Positions 49,194 through 59,092 of a stretch of DNA of 64,000 bases are shown in pieces. Position numbers and translations under genes: made by a program. The notes beneath the pieces are model-generated. The model was not told the origin of the DNA, did no database searches, and worked only from the letters and a program-made list of their open reading frames with translations. Within the stretch, counting starts at the first letter, position 1, and each line of letters begins with the position of its first letter. Source of the stretch: Pseudomonas poae (GTDB lineage Bacteria; Pseudomonadota; Gammaproteobacteria; Pseudomonadales; Pseudomonadaceae); NCBI GenBank assembly GCA_028869255.1, contig CP110972.1, positions 2,547,001-2,611,000 of the forward strand, read 5' to 3'.

Positions 49194-50190
49194 CGTCTCT
49201 CCGTTCTGTCCTGCCGCTGCTCCTGCTGTTCAGCCTGCCAGCCCTGGCGAGCGACCCGCTGCCCTCATGGAACGATGGGCCGAGCAAAAAGCACGTCCTC
49301 GAATTCGTCCAGGCCGTCACGATTGAAGGCTCCAGGGACTACGTAAAACCCGCCGAGCGCATCGCCGTATTCGATAACGACGGCACGCTGTGGACCGAAC
49401 AACCGGCCTACTTCGAGGTGCTGTTTGCGTTCGACGAAATCAAGCGCCTGGCCCCCAACATCCCGAATGGAAAACCACCCAACCGTTCAAGGCCGTGCTC
49501 GAAAATGATCACCAGGCCCTGGCCCAAAGCGGCATGGAGGGCCTGCTGAAAATCATCGGCGCAACCCATACCGGCCTCACCACCGACGCGTTTATCGACA
49601 ACGCCAAAACCTGGCTGGCCCAGGCCCGTCACCCGAAAACCGGCAAGCCCTACACCGAGATGATCTACCAGCCGATGCTGGAGATGCTCGACTACCTGCG
49701 CGGCCAGCAATTCAAGACCTACATCGTGTCCGGTGGGGATACCGCCTTTATGCGCGCCTTCGCCGAGGTGGTCTACGGCGTGCCGCCGGAACAGGTGATC
49801 GGCTCCAACTTCGTCACCGCGTTCCAGATCAAGGACGGCGCCCCGCAGGTGCTGCGTACCGCCAAGCTCGCCCACAACGACGATGGCCCGGGCAAACCGG
49901 AAAGCATCGATTCGATCATTGGCCGCCGGCCGATCCTGGCCTTCGGCAACTCCGACGGCGACCTGCAAATGCTCCAGTGGACCGCCGCAGGCCAAGGCAG
50001 ACGCTTTATGGGCCTGGTGCACCACACCGACGCCAAGCGCGAGTGGGCCTATGACCGCAACTCCCAGATCGGGCGCCTGGACAAGGCGCTGGATGAAGCC
50101 AGGACACGGGGCTGGACCGTGGTTGACATGGCGACCGAATGGAGCCGTATCTACCCCTTCGAGCCGGCTGTGCAAAAGCAGGTGCAATAA
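49190..50190 (+). pseudogene. Exported HAD-family phosphatase, apparent frameshift
   Basis: A phosphoserine-phosphatase-like HAD hydrolase with a signal peptide (LPLLLLFSLPALA), so periplasmic. Motif I is VFDNDGTLWTE, motif II YIVSGGDTAF and the metal-binding motif IV FGNSDGDLQM. The frame changes after IKRLAP. One extra C in the run 49452-49456 joins QHPEWKTTQPF onward and gives a 333-residue protein. The substrate is unknown. Its ATG overlaps BatD (ATGA) and it is followed by an arylsulfatase, so release of phosphate and sulfate from related substrates in the periplasm is possible but unproven. Confidence 0.88.
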
Positions 50191-50266
50191 GAAAAGACGT
50201 CGCGATGGACTGTAATAAACGTTGGTCGCAGGCAATGCGACTCAAGCCGAGAAAGGAGCAAGTCAT

Positions 50267-51853
50267 ATGACTCGCATACGCAAGTGGCTGCCGAAACTCG
50301 CCCTGGTGGCGGTATCGGTGATGGGGGTCTCGGCATCTGCCTGGGCCGCCGACAAGCCGAATATCCTGGTGATATTCGGCGACGACATTGGGCAAACCAA
50401 TATCAGCGCCTACTCCATGGGTGTGGTGGGCTACAAAACCCCGAATATCGACCGTATCGCCAAAGAAGGCATGATGTTCACCGACTACTACGCGGAGAAC
50501 AGCTGCACCGCCGGGCGCTCATCCTTTATCACCGGCCAGACGCCGTTGCGCACTGGCTTGTCCAAGGTGGGTATCCCCGGTGCGCCGGTGGGTTTGCAAA
50601 AGCGCGATATCACCATCGCCCAGGCGCTTAAAGGGCTGGGCTATTCCACCGGACAATTCGGCAAGAACCACCTGGGGGACAAGGATGAATACCTGCCTAC
50701 CAACCACGGTTTCGATGAGTTCTTCGGCAACCTGTACCACCTCAACGCCGAAGAAGAGCCGGAGCGCCCCTACTGGCCCAAGGATGATGCCGAGTTCGTC
50801 AAGGCCAACACCCCACGCGGTGTGATCCACAGCTTTGCCGACGGCAAGATCGAAGACACCGGCGCCCTGACCGCCAAGCGCATGGAAACCATCGACGACG
50901 AAACCACCGCCGCTGCCCAGGCGTTCATCAAGAAACAGGCCGAGGCCAACAAGCCGTTCTTCGTGTGGATGAACACCACGCGCATGCACGTGTTCACCCA
51001 TGTACGTGACTCGATGAAGGGCCAGAGCGGCATGCCCGGCAACGAATACGCCGACGGCATGCTGGAGCACGACGGCGATGTGGGCAAACTCCTGCAAACC
51101 CTCGACGACCTGAAAATCGCCGACAACACCATCGTGGTCTACACCACCGACAACGGGCCGAACCAGTTCTCGTGGCCGGACGCGGCGACCACGCCGTTTC
51201 GCAACGAGAAAGACTCCAACTGGGAAGGCGCCTACCGGGTGCCGGCGATCATCCGGTGGCCAGGCAAGATCAAGCCCGGCGAAGTCTCCAACGAAATGGT
51301 CTCGGGCATGGACTGGTTCCCTACCCTGCTGGCCGCCGCCGGTGACGCGGAGGTGAAAGACAAGCTGCTCAAGGGCTGGGCCCCCACAACCGGCGGCAGC
51401 AGCTTCAAGGTGCACCTGGACGGTTACAACCAACTGCCGTACCTGACCGGCCAGCAACCCAAAGGCGCACGTCACGAGTTCTTCTACTTCAACGACGATG
51501 GCGCGCTGGTGGCCGTACGTTTCGACAACTGGAAAGTGGTGTTCGCCGAACAGCGCCAGCCGGGTGGTTTCCGGGTGTGGAGCGAACCCTTCGTGCAACT
51601 GCGGGTGCCGAAGATCTTCAACTTGAGGATGGACCCGTATGAGCGGGCGGATGTGGTGTCTGACCAGTACTACGACTGGAGCACCAAAAACGTCTACCTG
51701 GGTGCAGTGGCGGTGACCAAATCGGCGAAGTTCCTCGAGACCTTTATCGAGTACCCGCCGAGCCAGAAACCGGCCAGCTTCAGCATCGACCAGATCCGCG
51801 CAGCCGTGGACAAGAAGATTGAAGAAAAAATGAAGGCTAACCCGGCGCAATAA
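50267..51853 (+). CDS. Periplasmic Cys-type arylsulfatase
   Basis: A 528-residue sulfatase with a signal peptide (SVMGVSASAWAA). The nucleophile motif NSCTAGRSS fits C-x-A-x-R, in which the cysteine is converted to formylglycine. Metal-binding residues are visible in FGDDIGQTN and in TTDNGPN, and GKNHLGD supplies further active-site residues. Maturation needs a formylglycine-generating enzyme or anaerobic sulfatase-maturing enzyme; none is seen in this window. AAAGGAG precedes ATG 50267. It follows the HAD gene by about 75 bases. The substrate may be an alkyl or aryl sulfate ester, or something more specific. Confidence 0.92.
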   Translation: MTRIRKWLPKLALVAVSVMGVSASAWAADKPNILVIFGDDIGQTNISAYSMGVVGYKTPNIDRIAKEGMMFTDYYAENSCTAGRSSFITGQTPLRTGLSKVGIPGAPVGLQKRDITIAQALKGLGYSTGQFGKNHLGDKDEYLPTNHGFDEFFGNLYHLNAEEEPERPYWPKDDAEFVKANTPRGVIHSFADGKIEDTGALTAKRMETIDDETTAAAQAFIKKQAEANKPFFVWMNTTRMHVFTHVRDSMKGQSGMPGNEYADGMLEHDGDVGKLLQTLDDLKIADNTIVVYTTDNGPNQFSWPDAATTPFRNEKDSNWEGAYRVPAIIRWPGKIKPGEVSNEMVSGMDWFPTLLAAAGDAEVKDKLLKGWAPTTGGSSFKVHLDGYNQLPYLTGQQPKGARHEFFYFNDDGALVAVRFDNWKVVFAEQRQPGGFRVWSEPFVQLRVPKIFNLRMDPYERADVVSDQYYDWSTKNVYLGAVAVTKSAKFLETFIEYPPSQKPASFSIDQIRAAVDKKIEEKMKANPAQ

Positions 51854-51883
51854 AAGCGCTGCCCAAAAAAAAGGAGCAAGCTT

Positions 51884-51976
51884 GTGTGGGAGCGGGCTTG
51901 CTCGCGAAGGCGGTGGATCAGTCAATGCATGCGCTGAATGACACACCACCTTCGCGGGCAAGCCCGCTCCCACATG
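51884..51976. repeat. REP-type inverted repeat
   Basis: The arms TGTGGGAGCGGGCTTGCTCG and the near-complement GGGCAAGCCCGCTCCCACA lie about 55 bases apart. This is the same class as at 245 and 13139. It lies between the sulfatase and the membrane spermidine-synthase-like gene, both on the plus strand, so it may cut the long run into two transcripts. Confidence 0.85.
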
Positions 51977-52027
51977 GGTTCTGTGCAGGTTTTCAAGATG
52001 TGTTTCCTTTGAACAAGGCTATAGGCA

Positions 52028-54519
52028 ATGTTGTCACGCACCGCCAGCAAACCCGCCGCACTGGCTAACGCCTCCACCACCCTGATTCCCGCCGTGCTGC
52101 TGTTCATCTCCGGCATGGCCGCGCTGGTGTACCAGGTGTTGTGGATCAAGCAGCTATCGCTGGTCGTGGGTGTGGAGGTGTACGCCATCACCACCGGCAT
52201 CAGCGCCTTTTTTGCCGGGCTGGCGTTGGGTGGCTTGCTGTTCGGACGCTGGGCGGATCGCCTGGCGCGACCACTGTTGTTGTACGCGATCCTCGAAATT
52301 CTGGTCGCCGTGCTCGGTGTCGGCGCCACTGTCGCCCTGAGTATGGCCGCCAGCCCGTTTGCCTGGCTGGCGCAACACATCGGCCTGCTGGCCTGGGCCC
52401 TGCCGTTTGTGCTGGTGGGCCTCCCGGCGCTGCTGATGGGCGGCACCTTGCCGGTGCTGGTGCGTTCGCTGGACATTGACCCCAAGGCCCTGGGCCAGGC
52501 TGGCGGCCGCTTGTACGCGGCCAACACCGCCGGGGCGATTGTCGGCACCTTGCTCACCGCCTTTGTGCTGATCGCCACGTTTGGCGTGCGCGGCAGTGCC
52601 CTGGTGGCGGCGCTGCTCAACCTGCTGGCCGCCGTCGGCGCGCTGTTGTATGTGCGGCATCACACGCCCACGCCCTCAACCCATACCCACCCTGCCAAAC
52701 CGGCGCGCCTGGCCCTGGTGCTGTACGCCATCGCCGGTGGCGTGGCCTTGGGTTACGAGGTGGTGTGGTCGCAATCCATTGTGCAATTCATGAGTACCCG
52801 CACCTATGCGTTCGCCGTGGTACTCGGCACCTACCTGGCCGGGCTGTTTATCGGCAGCCAGTTGATGGCGCGCCGGGTGGAACGCATCCGTGATCCATGG
52901 GGCGTGTTCGGCCTGCTGATCGCCGGTGCCGGGTTGGTGGCCCTGCTGGAAATCGCCTTGCTGGGCCGCTGGCTGGTGTTCCTGCAAACCCAGGCCGAAG
53001 CCTTGGTGCTCAGCCTGGGCGGCGCCGAACTGCCCGGCATGAGCGCGCGCTTTGCGGCGGCGGCGCTGTGCATTGTGTTTGTGCCGACCCTGTTGCTCGG
53101 CGCGGCATTTCCGCTGGCCTTGCGCTTGAGCGTGGGCAGTCAGCAGGTGGGCCGGGATGTCGGTGCGGTGGTGGCGTTCAATACGCTGGGCGGGATTGTC
53201 GGGGTGATGCTGTGCGGTTTTGTGCTGATTCCGTGGCTCGGCCTGGTGCGTACCCTCGGCTTGCTGGCGGTGATTGCAGGTACAGTCGGTTACCTGGCTG
53301 TGCGCCGTGGCCACGGGGTGAAGAAAGGCCGACGCCAGGCGGTGGTCGCCCTCGGTGCGCTGGCACTGGCGGTGGCGCTGCTGACTCCCGTGGACCGCCT
53401 GGCCAAGCTGCTGCCCGGCGCACGCAATGCCAGCCTGGCGTTTTATCAGGAAGGGCGTGGCGCCACCGTCGCCGTGGTCACCCAGGGCCAGGGCGCCCGC
53501 AGCTTTCAGCGCCTGTACATCCAGGGCGTGTCGAATACCGGCGACGCCATGCCGTCCCTGCGCTATATGCGGATCCAGGCACTGCTGCCGCTGCTGATTC
53601 ACAACGGCGAACCGCGTTCGGCGCTGGTGATCGGCTTCGGCACCGGGATTACCGCCGGGGCCTTGCTGCGCTATCCAGGGCTGGAACACCGGGTGGTCGC
53701 CGAGTTGCTGCCATCGGTGATCAAGGCCGCGCCATTGTTCAAGGGCAACTTCAATGCGGCTGACGACCCGGGCGTGGATGTGCGCCTGCGCGACGGTCGC
53801 CAGGAACTGTTGCGCAACCCGCAGGCCTACGACTTGATCACCCTCGAACCACCGCCACCCTCGGCGGCCGGGGTGGTCAACCTGTATTCCCGCGATTTCT
53901 ACCAGTTGGCCGCCCGGCGTTTGCAAAAAAATGGTCTGCTGGCCCAGTGGCTGCCGCTGCCGACGCAAAACATCGAGGACTCACAGTCGCTGGTGCGCAG
54001 CTTTCTCGACGTGTTCCCCTACGCGACGCTGTGGACCAGCGAGTTCCACGAAATGCTGCTGGTGGGCTCCCTGGAGCCCATCGAACTGGACGCCACACGG
54101 ATTCGCCAGCGCTTCGAACAACCCACCGTCAGCAGTGCCCTGGGGGATGTGGGCATCGATTCGGCCGCCACCCTGCTCGCCACCTGGGTCACCGATCGCC
54201 AGGGCCTGGAGCGTTTTGCCGGCAGCGCATTGCCGGTCACCGACGACCAACCGCGCATCGAATATGCGCCATGGGTACGCAGCAAAGAGATCACCCGGGT
54301 TCTGCCGGCGTTGCTGGATCTGCGCGTGCCGGCGCCGGTGCTGAATGCGGACCCGGCATTTGCACGCACGCTGGCCAGCGAGCAGCAACGCCTGATGCAG
54401 TTCTATCGCGCCAGCCTGCACGCCTACGACGGCGACCGCGCCGCCTGGGGCGGGACATCCAGGCGGTGTTGCAGCAAGACAGCGCCAACCCGTATTACCG
54501 CTGGTTTATCGGCCAGTAG
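52028..54519 (+). pseudogene. Membrane protein with spermidine-synthase-like domain, apparent late frameshift
   Basis: A fused MFS/spermidine-synthase protein. Residues about 15-460 hold many membrane segments (FISGMAALVYQVLWIKQL at the start; a second block from ALGYEVVWSQSI). The rest is a Rossmann methyltransferase-like domain with VIGFGTGITAGALLRYPGL. The usual aminopropyltransferase acidic motif (D-x-x-D-P) is replaced by LITLEPPPPSAAG, so spermidine synthesis is doubtful. The last residues shift frame near the G run 54447-54450; one added G yields RDIQAVLQQDS..YYRWFIGQ and a stop at 54517, 830 residues. Function is unknown. Confidence 0.86.
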
Positions 54520-54533
54520 TCCGGGTTTATCCG

Positions 54534-54555
54534 GCCCGGGGCGCGAACCCCGGGC
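54534..54555. terminator. GC hairpin between convergent genes
   Basis: The arms GCCCGGGG and CCCCGGGC have a CGCGAA loop. No T run follows on either strand, so termination would be weak or Rho-assisted. It separates the spermidine-synthase-like gene from the DUF3313-like gene. Confidence 0.5.
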
Positions 54556-54563
54556 ACGGCGCA

Positions 54564-55232
54564 TCAGCGTTTGAACTTCAGATACGACTGATGCAGGTCC
54601 GACGCCCAGCCGTCGATCACGCTTTTCACGTCATCGGCTTTCATCACCTGGGACTCGTTGGCCAACGGCTTGCCGGTGCCTTTGCGCACGACCTGGGCGA
54701 TCACCTTGCCGCTGGAGCCATCGATAAATTGGGCTTCGGTGCCCAGGGTGGTTTCCTGGTCTCGAATCCCGGTGCCGGTGCTGACCGCTGCGGCCACCAA
54801 AGCGACGGGAATGTACTCATACGGCTTGAGGCTTTCGGTCTTGCTGCTGACCGCCGTGATCGCCGCCCGCACCACGATCACGCCCGGGCCAGGCGCGTTG
54901 GCCAGTGGCAGGGATTTTTCCAGTTCGCGCTTGAGCGCCTGGTTGTAGTAGCTGTTGATGCCCTGCAAGGTACTTTCGGGGATCTTGGTGGTGGCTTGCG
55001 GCTTGGGGTAGAACTGGGTGGGCTCGATGTACACCGCGTTATAGCGGCTCAGGTTCAGGTTGGGGTCCACCCAGCGCATGACTTCTGCGCCTGAGGGTGA
55101 TTTGGCTTCCTTCAACTGGCTGTAGTCGGAGAGAAACCCGGAATACTCGTCTGGTTGTGTAACGTTGCTGGAACACCCCACCACCCCGATTGAGGCGATG
55201 CACACCGTGCCGATCATTAGTCCTAGTTTCAT
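54564..55232 (-). CDS. DUF3313-like lipoprotein
   Basis: A 222-residue lipoprotein with a lipobox (GVVGC) at about residues 16-20. The mature domain has FLSDYSQLKEAKSPSGAEVMRWVDPNLNLSRYNAVYIEP and later VVRAAITAVSS and a C-terminal helix (VKSVIDGWASDLHQ), the layout of the DUF3313 family. It should be anchored in the outer or inner membrane facing the periplasm. It is the only minus-strand gene within the 40-57.7 kb run, so its link to those genes is unclear. Confidence 0.85.
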   Translation of the reverse strand: MKLGLMIGTVCIASIGVVGCSSNVTQPDEYSGFLSDYSQLKEAKSPSGAEVMRWVDPNLNLSRYNAVYIEPTQFYPKPQATTKIPESTLQGINSYYNQALKRELEKSLPLANAPGPGVIVVRAAITAVSSKTESLKPYEYIPVALVAAAVSTGTGIRDQETTLGTEAQFIDGSSGKVIAQVVRKGTGKPLANESQVMKADDVKSVIDGWASDLHQSYLKFKR

Positions 55233-55427
55233 CGTCGAACTCCCTGGCTGTCATCGAAGGAACACTGAGCTGTAGGTATAGCCAACTCTGGGAAAATAGC
55301 CCGACTGGCGTTGCGGGTTGTGGTGAATTTCACAGCGCCTATTTGACAGGCATGCCCCCAACGTCAAAGCTGCACGAAGCTTAAGCGCGCCATGAGAGCG
55401 TCAATGCATCGGACATCGGAAGTCGTA

Positions 55428-57674
55428 ATGCCCAAGCCTGAGAATAAAGCCGTACCTCGCCGTGATTCATCCAGCCGTTACCTGTACCCCATCGTGATCG
55501 CCCTGTTGCTGCTGGGCATGGCGGGGATCTGGTTGTTCCTCCAGGCCAGCACCCCCAAGCTGCCGCTGCCGGCGCCGGTGGTCAAGCCGGTGGCGGTCGT
55601 GCCCCCTGCAAACATGGTTGATGAGCAGCAATGCCAGGGCTGTCACCAGGCCCAGGTCAAGGACTGGCAAGGCTCGCATCACCAACTGGCGATGCAGGCC
55701 GCCACGCCTGAAACAGTACCGGCGGACTTCAACGATGTGTCGTTCAGCAGCGAAGGCGAGACCACTCGGTTCTCGCGTCGGGGCGATGAGTTCTGGGTCA
55801 ACACACCCGGCGCCGACGGCAAGGCCGCAGACTTCAAGGTCGCCTATACCTTCGGCATCGCTCCGTTGCAGCAGTACCTGATCGAGGTCGGTGACGGGCG
55901 CTTGCAGGCCTTGGGTGTGGCCTGGGATACGCAGAAAAACCGCTGGTTTCACCTCTACCCCGGCCAGGGCGTGAACTTCAAGAACCCGCTGCACTGGAGC
56001 AAGCCCAGCCAGAACGCCAACTTCATGTGCGTGGAATGCCACACCACCGGCTACCAGCGCAATTTCGATGCCGCCAAGAACACCTTCGACAGCCAGTGGA
56101 ACAGCCTGGGCGTCGGTTGCCAGGCGTGCCATGGCCCGGCGTCGAACCATGTGGCGTGGGCGGCGAAAAAAGCTGACTTGCTGCACGCAGGGTTTGCCGT
56201 GGACCTGAAAGACAAGGACGCCACCGTCGAGCTCGAAACCTGCGCCCGCTGCCATGCCCGCCGTGCTCCGCTGGGGGATGGCTTCACCGTCGGCAAACGC
56301 CTGATGGACGACTACCTGCCCAGCGTCCTGACCCGCGAACTGTATACGCTGGACGGCAAGATCAAGGATGAGGTGTTCGAACACGGCTCGTTCGCCCAAA
56401 GCAAAATGGCCGACAAGGGCGTGCGCTGCAGCGACTGCCATAACCCCCACAGCGCCGAACTCAAGGCGCCGGGCAATGGCGTGTGCCTGCAATGCCACAA
56501 CCCGGCGGGCAAAACCGCCGTGGCCACGGTGGACGGTCGCGGGTTGCAGGCCAAGCAATATGACGCGCCCGAACACACCCGCCACGCGGTGGGTGAGCCG
56601 GGTTCGTTCTGCGTCGATTGCCATATGCCGGGCAAGTTCTACATGGGCAATGACTTTCGGCATGACCATAGTTTCAGCATTCCCCGACCCGGCGATAAGG
56701 TCAGCGAGCAGTTCACACTCTGGAACAGCACAGAAGCCGAGCATGCGCCGCGCTACGCCGAGAGCATGGCGCTGATCCGTGGCGGTCAGCCTGGCGCGGC
56801 GCAAGCGCTGTATGACCAGCTGGCGCGCAACAACCTGCCGGCGATCCAGCGCGCAACGTTGCTCGCCGAACTGCCCAATTACCCGAGTGAACAGGCGTTG
56901 AAACTGGCAACCCGGGACCTCGGCAACCCGGCGCCGCAAGTGCGTGAGAGCGCGGTGCGGGCGACCAGCGCGTTTCTGCCACCAGCTGAGCGGGTGGCGC
57001 TGTATGGACCGCTGCTCAGCGACCCGGTGCTGGCGGTGCGGATCGTCGCCGCACGCGACCTGTTGAGCGCGTCGGGACAGGGCCTTGGGCCGGCCTGGGA
57101 CAAAGCGATCATGGACTACGAAAAGGTGCAGTTGAGCTTGCTGGAGCGGGCCGAAGCCAATCTCAATCTGGCGATGCTGTATCAGGCCAGAGGTCGGGGC
57201 GACAAGGTTGAAGCCCAGCTGCGTAGTGCGTTGCTGCGAGATCCGGATTTCTTCCCGGCGCTGGTGACCCTGGCGCAATGGCTGGAGGCGAATGGCCGGT
57301 CCCAGGAGGCACGCACGCTGATTGCCGACCACCTCAAGCAACACCCGCAGGCCGCGCTGTTGCAGCACACACAAGGGCTGATGCTGATTCGGGCCGGGGA
57401 TACCGCCAACGCGCTGCCACATCTGCGCGAAGCAGCGCGGCTGGAGCCGGCGAATCCGCAATACACCTATGTGCTGGCCGTTGCGTTGCACGATAGCGGG
57501 CAGGTGGACCCGGCCTGCGAGCAACTGGAAAAACTGCTCGCGTTGCAGCCATATAACCGCAATGCGCGGCTGTCGCTGATTCAGTATTACCTGGAGAACG
57601 GCAAAGAGCCCAAGGCGCAGCGGGTGATGCAGGCCTGGAAGCAGCTTAACCCTTCAGATCCGGCGTTGAAGTGA
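55428..57674 (+). CDS. Seven-haem c-type cytochrome with TPR domain
   Basis: A 748-residue, membrane-anchored periplasmic protein. A hydrophobic segment at about 20-40 (YLYPIVIALLLLGMAGIWLFL) is followed by seven CXXCH haem motifs: CQGCH, CVECH, CQACH, CARCH, CSDCH, CLQCH and CVDCH, all in the first half. The second half has HEAT-like (LATRDLGNPAPQVRESAVRATSAF) then TPR repeats (LRDPDFFPALVTLAQWLEANGRSQEA). It resembles the cytochrome c554/multihaem families. I chose ATG 55428 (GGAAG upstream) over 55392. The role is probably electron transfer or an assembly factor for a periplasmic oxidoreductase; the partner is unknown. Confidence 0.92.
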   Translation: MPKPENKAVPRRDSSSRYLYPIVIALLLLGMAGIWLFLQASTPKLPLPAPVVKPVAVVPPANMVDEQQCQGCHQAQVKDWQGSHHQLAMQAATPETVPADFNDVSFSSEGETTRFSRRGDEFWVNTPGADGKAADFKVAYTFGIAPLQQYLIEVGDGRLQALGVAWDTQKNRWFHLYPGQGVNFKNPLHWSKPSQNANFMCVECHTTGYQRNFDAAKNTFDSQWNSLGVGCQACHGPASNHVAWAAKKADLLHAGFAVDLKDKDATVELETCARCHARRAPLGDGFTVGKRLMDDYLPSVLTRELYTLDGKIKDEVFEHGSFAQSKMADKGVRCSDCHNPHSAELKAPGNGVCLQCHNPAGKTAVATVDGRGLQAKQYDAPEHTRHAVGEPGSFCVDCHMPGKFYMGNDFRHDHSFSIPRPGDKVSEQFTLWNSTEAEHAPRYAESMALIRGGQPGAAQALYDQLARNNLPAIQRATLLAELPNYPSEQALKLATRDLGNPAPQVRESAVRATSAFLPPAERVALYGPLLSDPVLAVRIVAARDLLSASGQGLGPAWDKAIMDYEKVQLSLLERAEANLNLAMLYQARGRGDKVEAQLRSALLRDPDFFPALVTLAQWLEANGRSQEARTLIADHLKQHPQAALLQHTQGLMLIRAGDTANALPHLREAARLEPANPQYTYVLAVALHDSGQVDPACEQLEKLLALQPYNRNARLSLIQYYLENGKEPKAQRVMQAWKQLNPSDPALK

Positions 57675-57683
57675 CCCGGGCAA

Positions 57684-57717
57684 CGGGATACGTGGACGGC
57701 AAAAGTCACGTATCCCG
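57684..57717. terminator. Hairpin between convergent genes
   Basis: The 11-base arms CGGGATACGTG and CACGTATCCCG have a 12-base loop. There is no T run. It lies between the convergent cytochrome and dctA genes and may limit transcription from both sides. Confidence 0.6.
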
Positions 57718-57728
57718 GCTGATCGCGC

Positions 57729-59056
57729 CTATGCTCTCGTTGCACTCAAGGGGCTGATGGCCACCGCGCCGCGACCTGCCTGAACGGTCTCGGACGGCTT
57801 GTCTTCGGGGTCGCCATTCAGGGCTTTGTGCATCTTCACGCTGTCCAGCGCCCCGACCCATTTGGCGATGGCCATGGTGCCGACGCCGTTGCCGATGGTA
57901 TTGGTGATCGCACGTGCTTCGGACATGAAGCGATCAACGCCCAGCAGCAGCACCATACCGGCAACGGGAATGGTGCCAAGGGACGATAACGTCGCCGCCA
58001 GGATGATGAACCCCGAGCCCGTGACACCCGCCGAGCCTTTGGAGGTGAACATCAACACCGCCAGCACAATCAACTGATCCGTCAGGGTCAAGGGTGTGTT
58101 GGTGGCCTGTGCGATGAAGATCGCCGCGATGGTGTAGTAAATCGCCTGGCCATCCGGGTTGAAGGTCAAACCCGAGGGATGATCATGCCGGCCACAGGCT
58201 TGGACACACCGGCCCTTTCCATCTTGGAAATCATCTGTGGCAGCACCGATTCCGAAGAGCTGGTGCCGAGCACGGTGAACAACTCTTCCTTGATGAACTT
58301 GAGGAACTTCCACAGGCTGAAACCACTGTAGCGGCAAATCGGGCCCAGTACAAAAATCACGAACACGGCACAGGTCAGGTACACGCAGGCCATCAGTTTG
58401 CCGAGCGAGAACAACGAGCCGAAGCCGTACTTGCCGATGGTGAAGGCAATGGCGCCGAATGCACCGATAGGCGCCAGGCGCATGACCATATTGACGATGC
58501 GGAACATGCCCTGCATCAGGCTGTCCAGCGTGTCGACGAAGACTTTCCCGCGTGGCCCCACATACGCCAGCGCGACGCCGAGCAAGATCGAAAACAGCAG
58601 GATCTGCAGCACATTGCCCTTGGCGAAGGCGTCAATGATGGTGTCGGGGATGATGTTCATGACGAAATCCATGAACGATGCGTGTTTGACCGCCGAGGTA
58701 TAGGTGGCCAGGCTTGACGTATCGAGCGTGGCAACATCGATGTTCATGCCGGTGCCGGGCTTGAACACATCGACCACCACCAGCCCCACCACCAGGGCCA
58801 GCGTGGACACTACTTCGAAATAGATCAGTGCGCGAAACCCGACGCGACCGAGCTCTTTCATGTTTTCCATCTTCGCGATACCTGTGACCACGGTCAGGAA
58901 GATCACCGGAGCCAGGAGCATTTTGATCAGTTTGATGAACGCGTCACCCAGGGGTTTGAGCGCAGCACCGGTGTCGGGCACGAGTACCCCGACGAGGGCG
59001 CCGAGAATTACCGCGATGAGCACTTGTACGTAGAGTTTGCCAAATATTCTTTTCAT
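57729..59056 (-). pseudogene. dctA: C4-dicarboxylate transporter DctA, apparent frameshift
   Basis: A sodium- or proton-coupled importer of succinate, fumarate and malate (DAACS family). The first 295 residues (from ATG 59056) run to AGMIIP and include [15 protein letters not shown], the substrate-site serine-rich loop. The rest ([36 protein letters not shown]) is in another frame. One added base at the G run 58176-58178 gives a 442-residue protein of normal length. It follows the tartrate dehydrogenase gene by about 90 bases, so uptake and catabolism of tartrate or other dicarboxylates is suggested. Confidence 0.92.
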
Positions 59057-59092
59057 GACAGGGCCCTGATTTTTTATTGTTGTCAGGAAATA

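Noticed and set aside
50519..51973. A 484-residue minus-strand frame opposite the sulfatase
   Set aside because: The sulfatase active-site and metal motifs lie on the plus strand, and this frame runs through a REP element.
55467..57524. A 685-residue minus-strand frame opposite the multihaem cytochrome
   Set aside because: Seven CXXCH motifs on the plus strand settle the coding direction. The long antisense frame is a GC-codon artefact.
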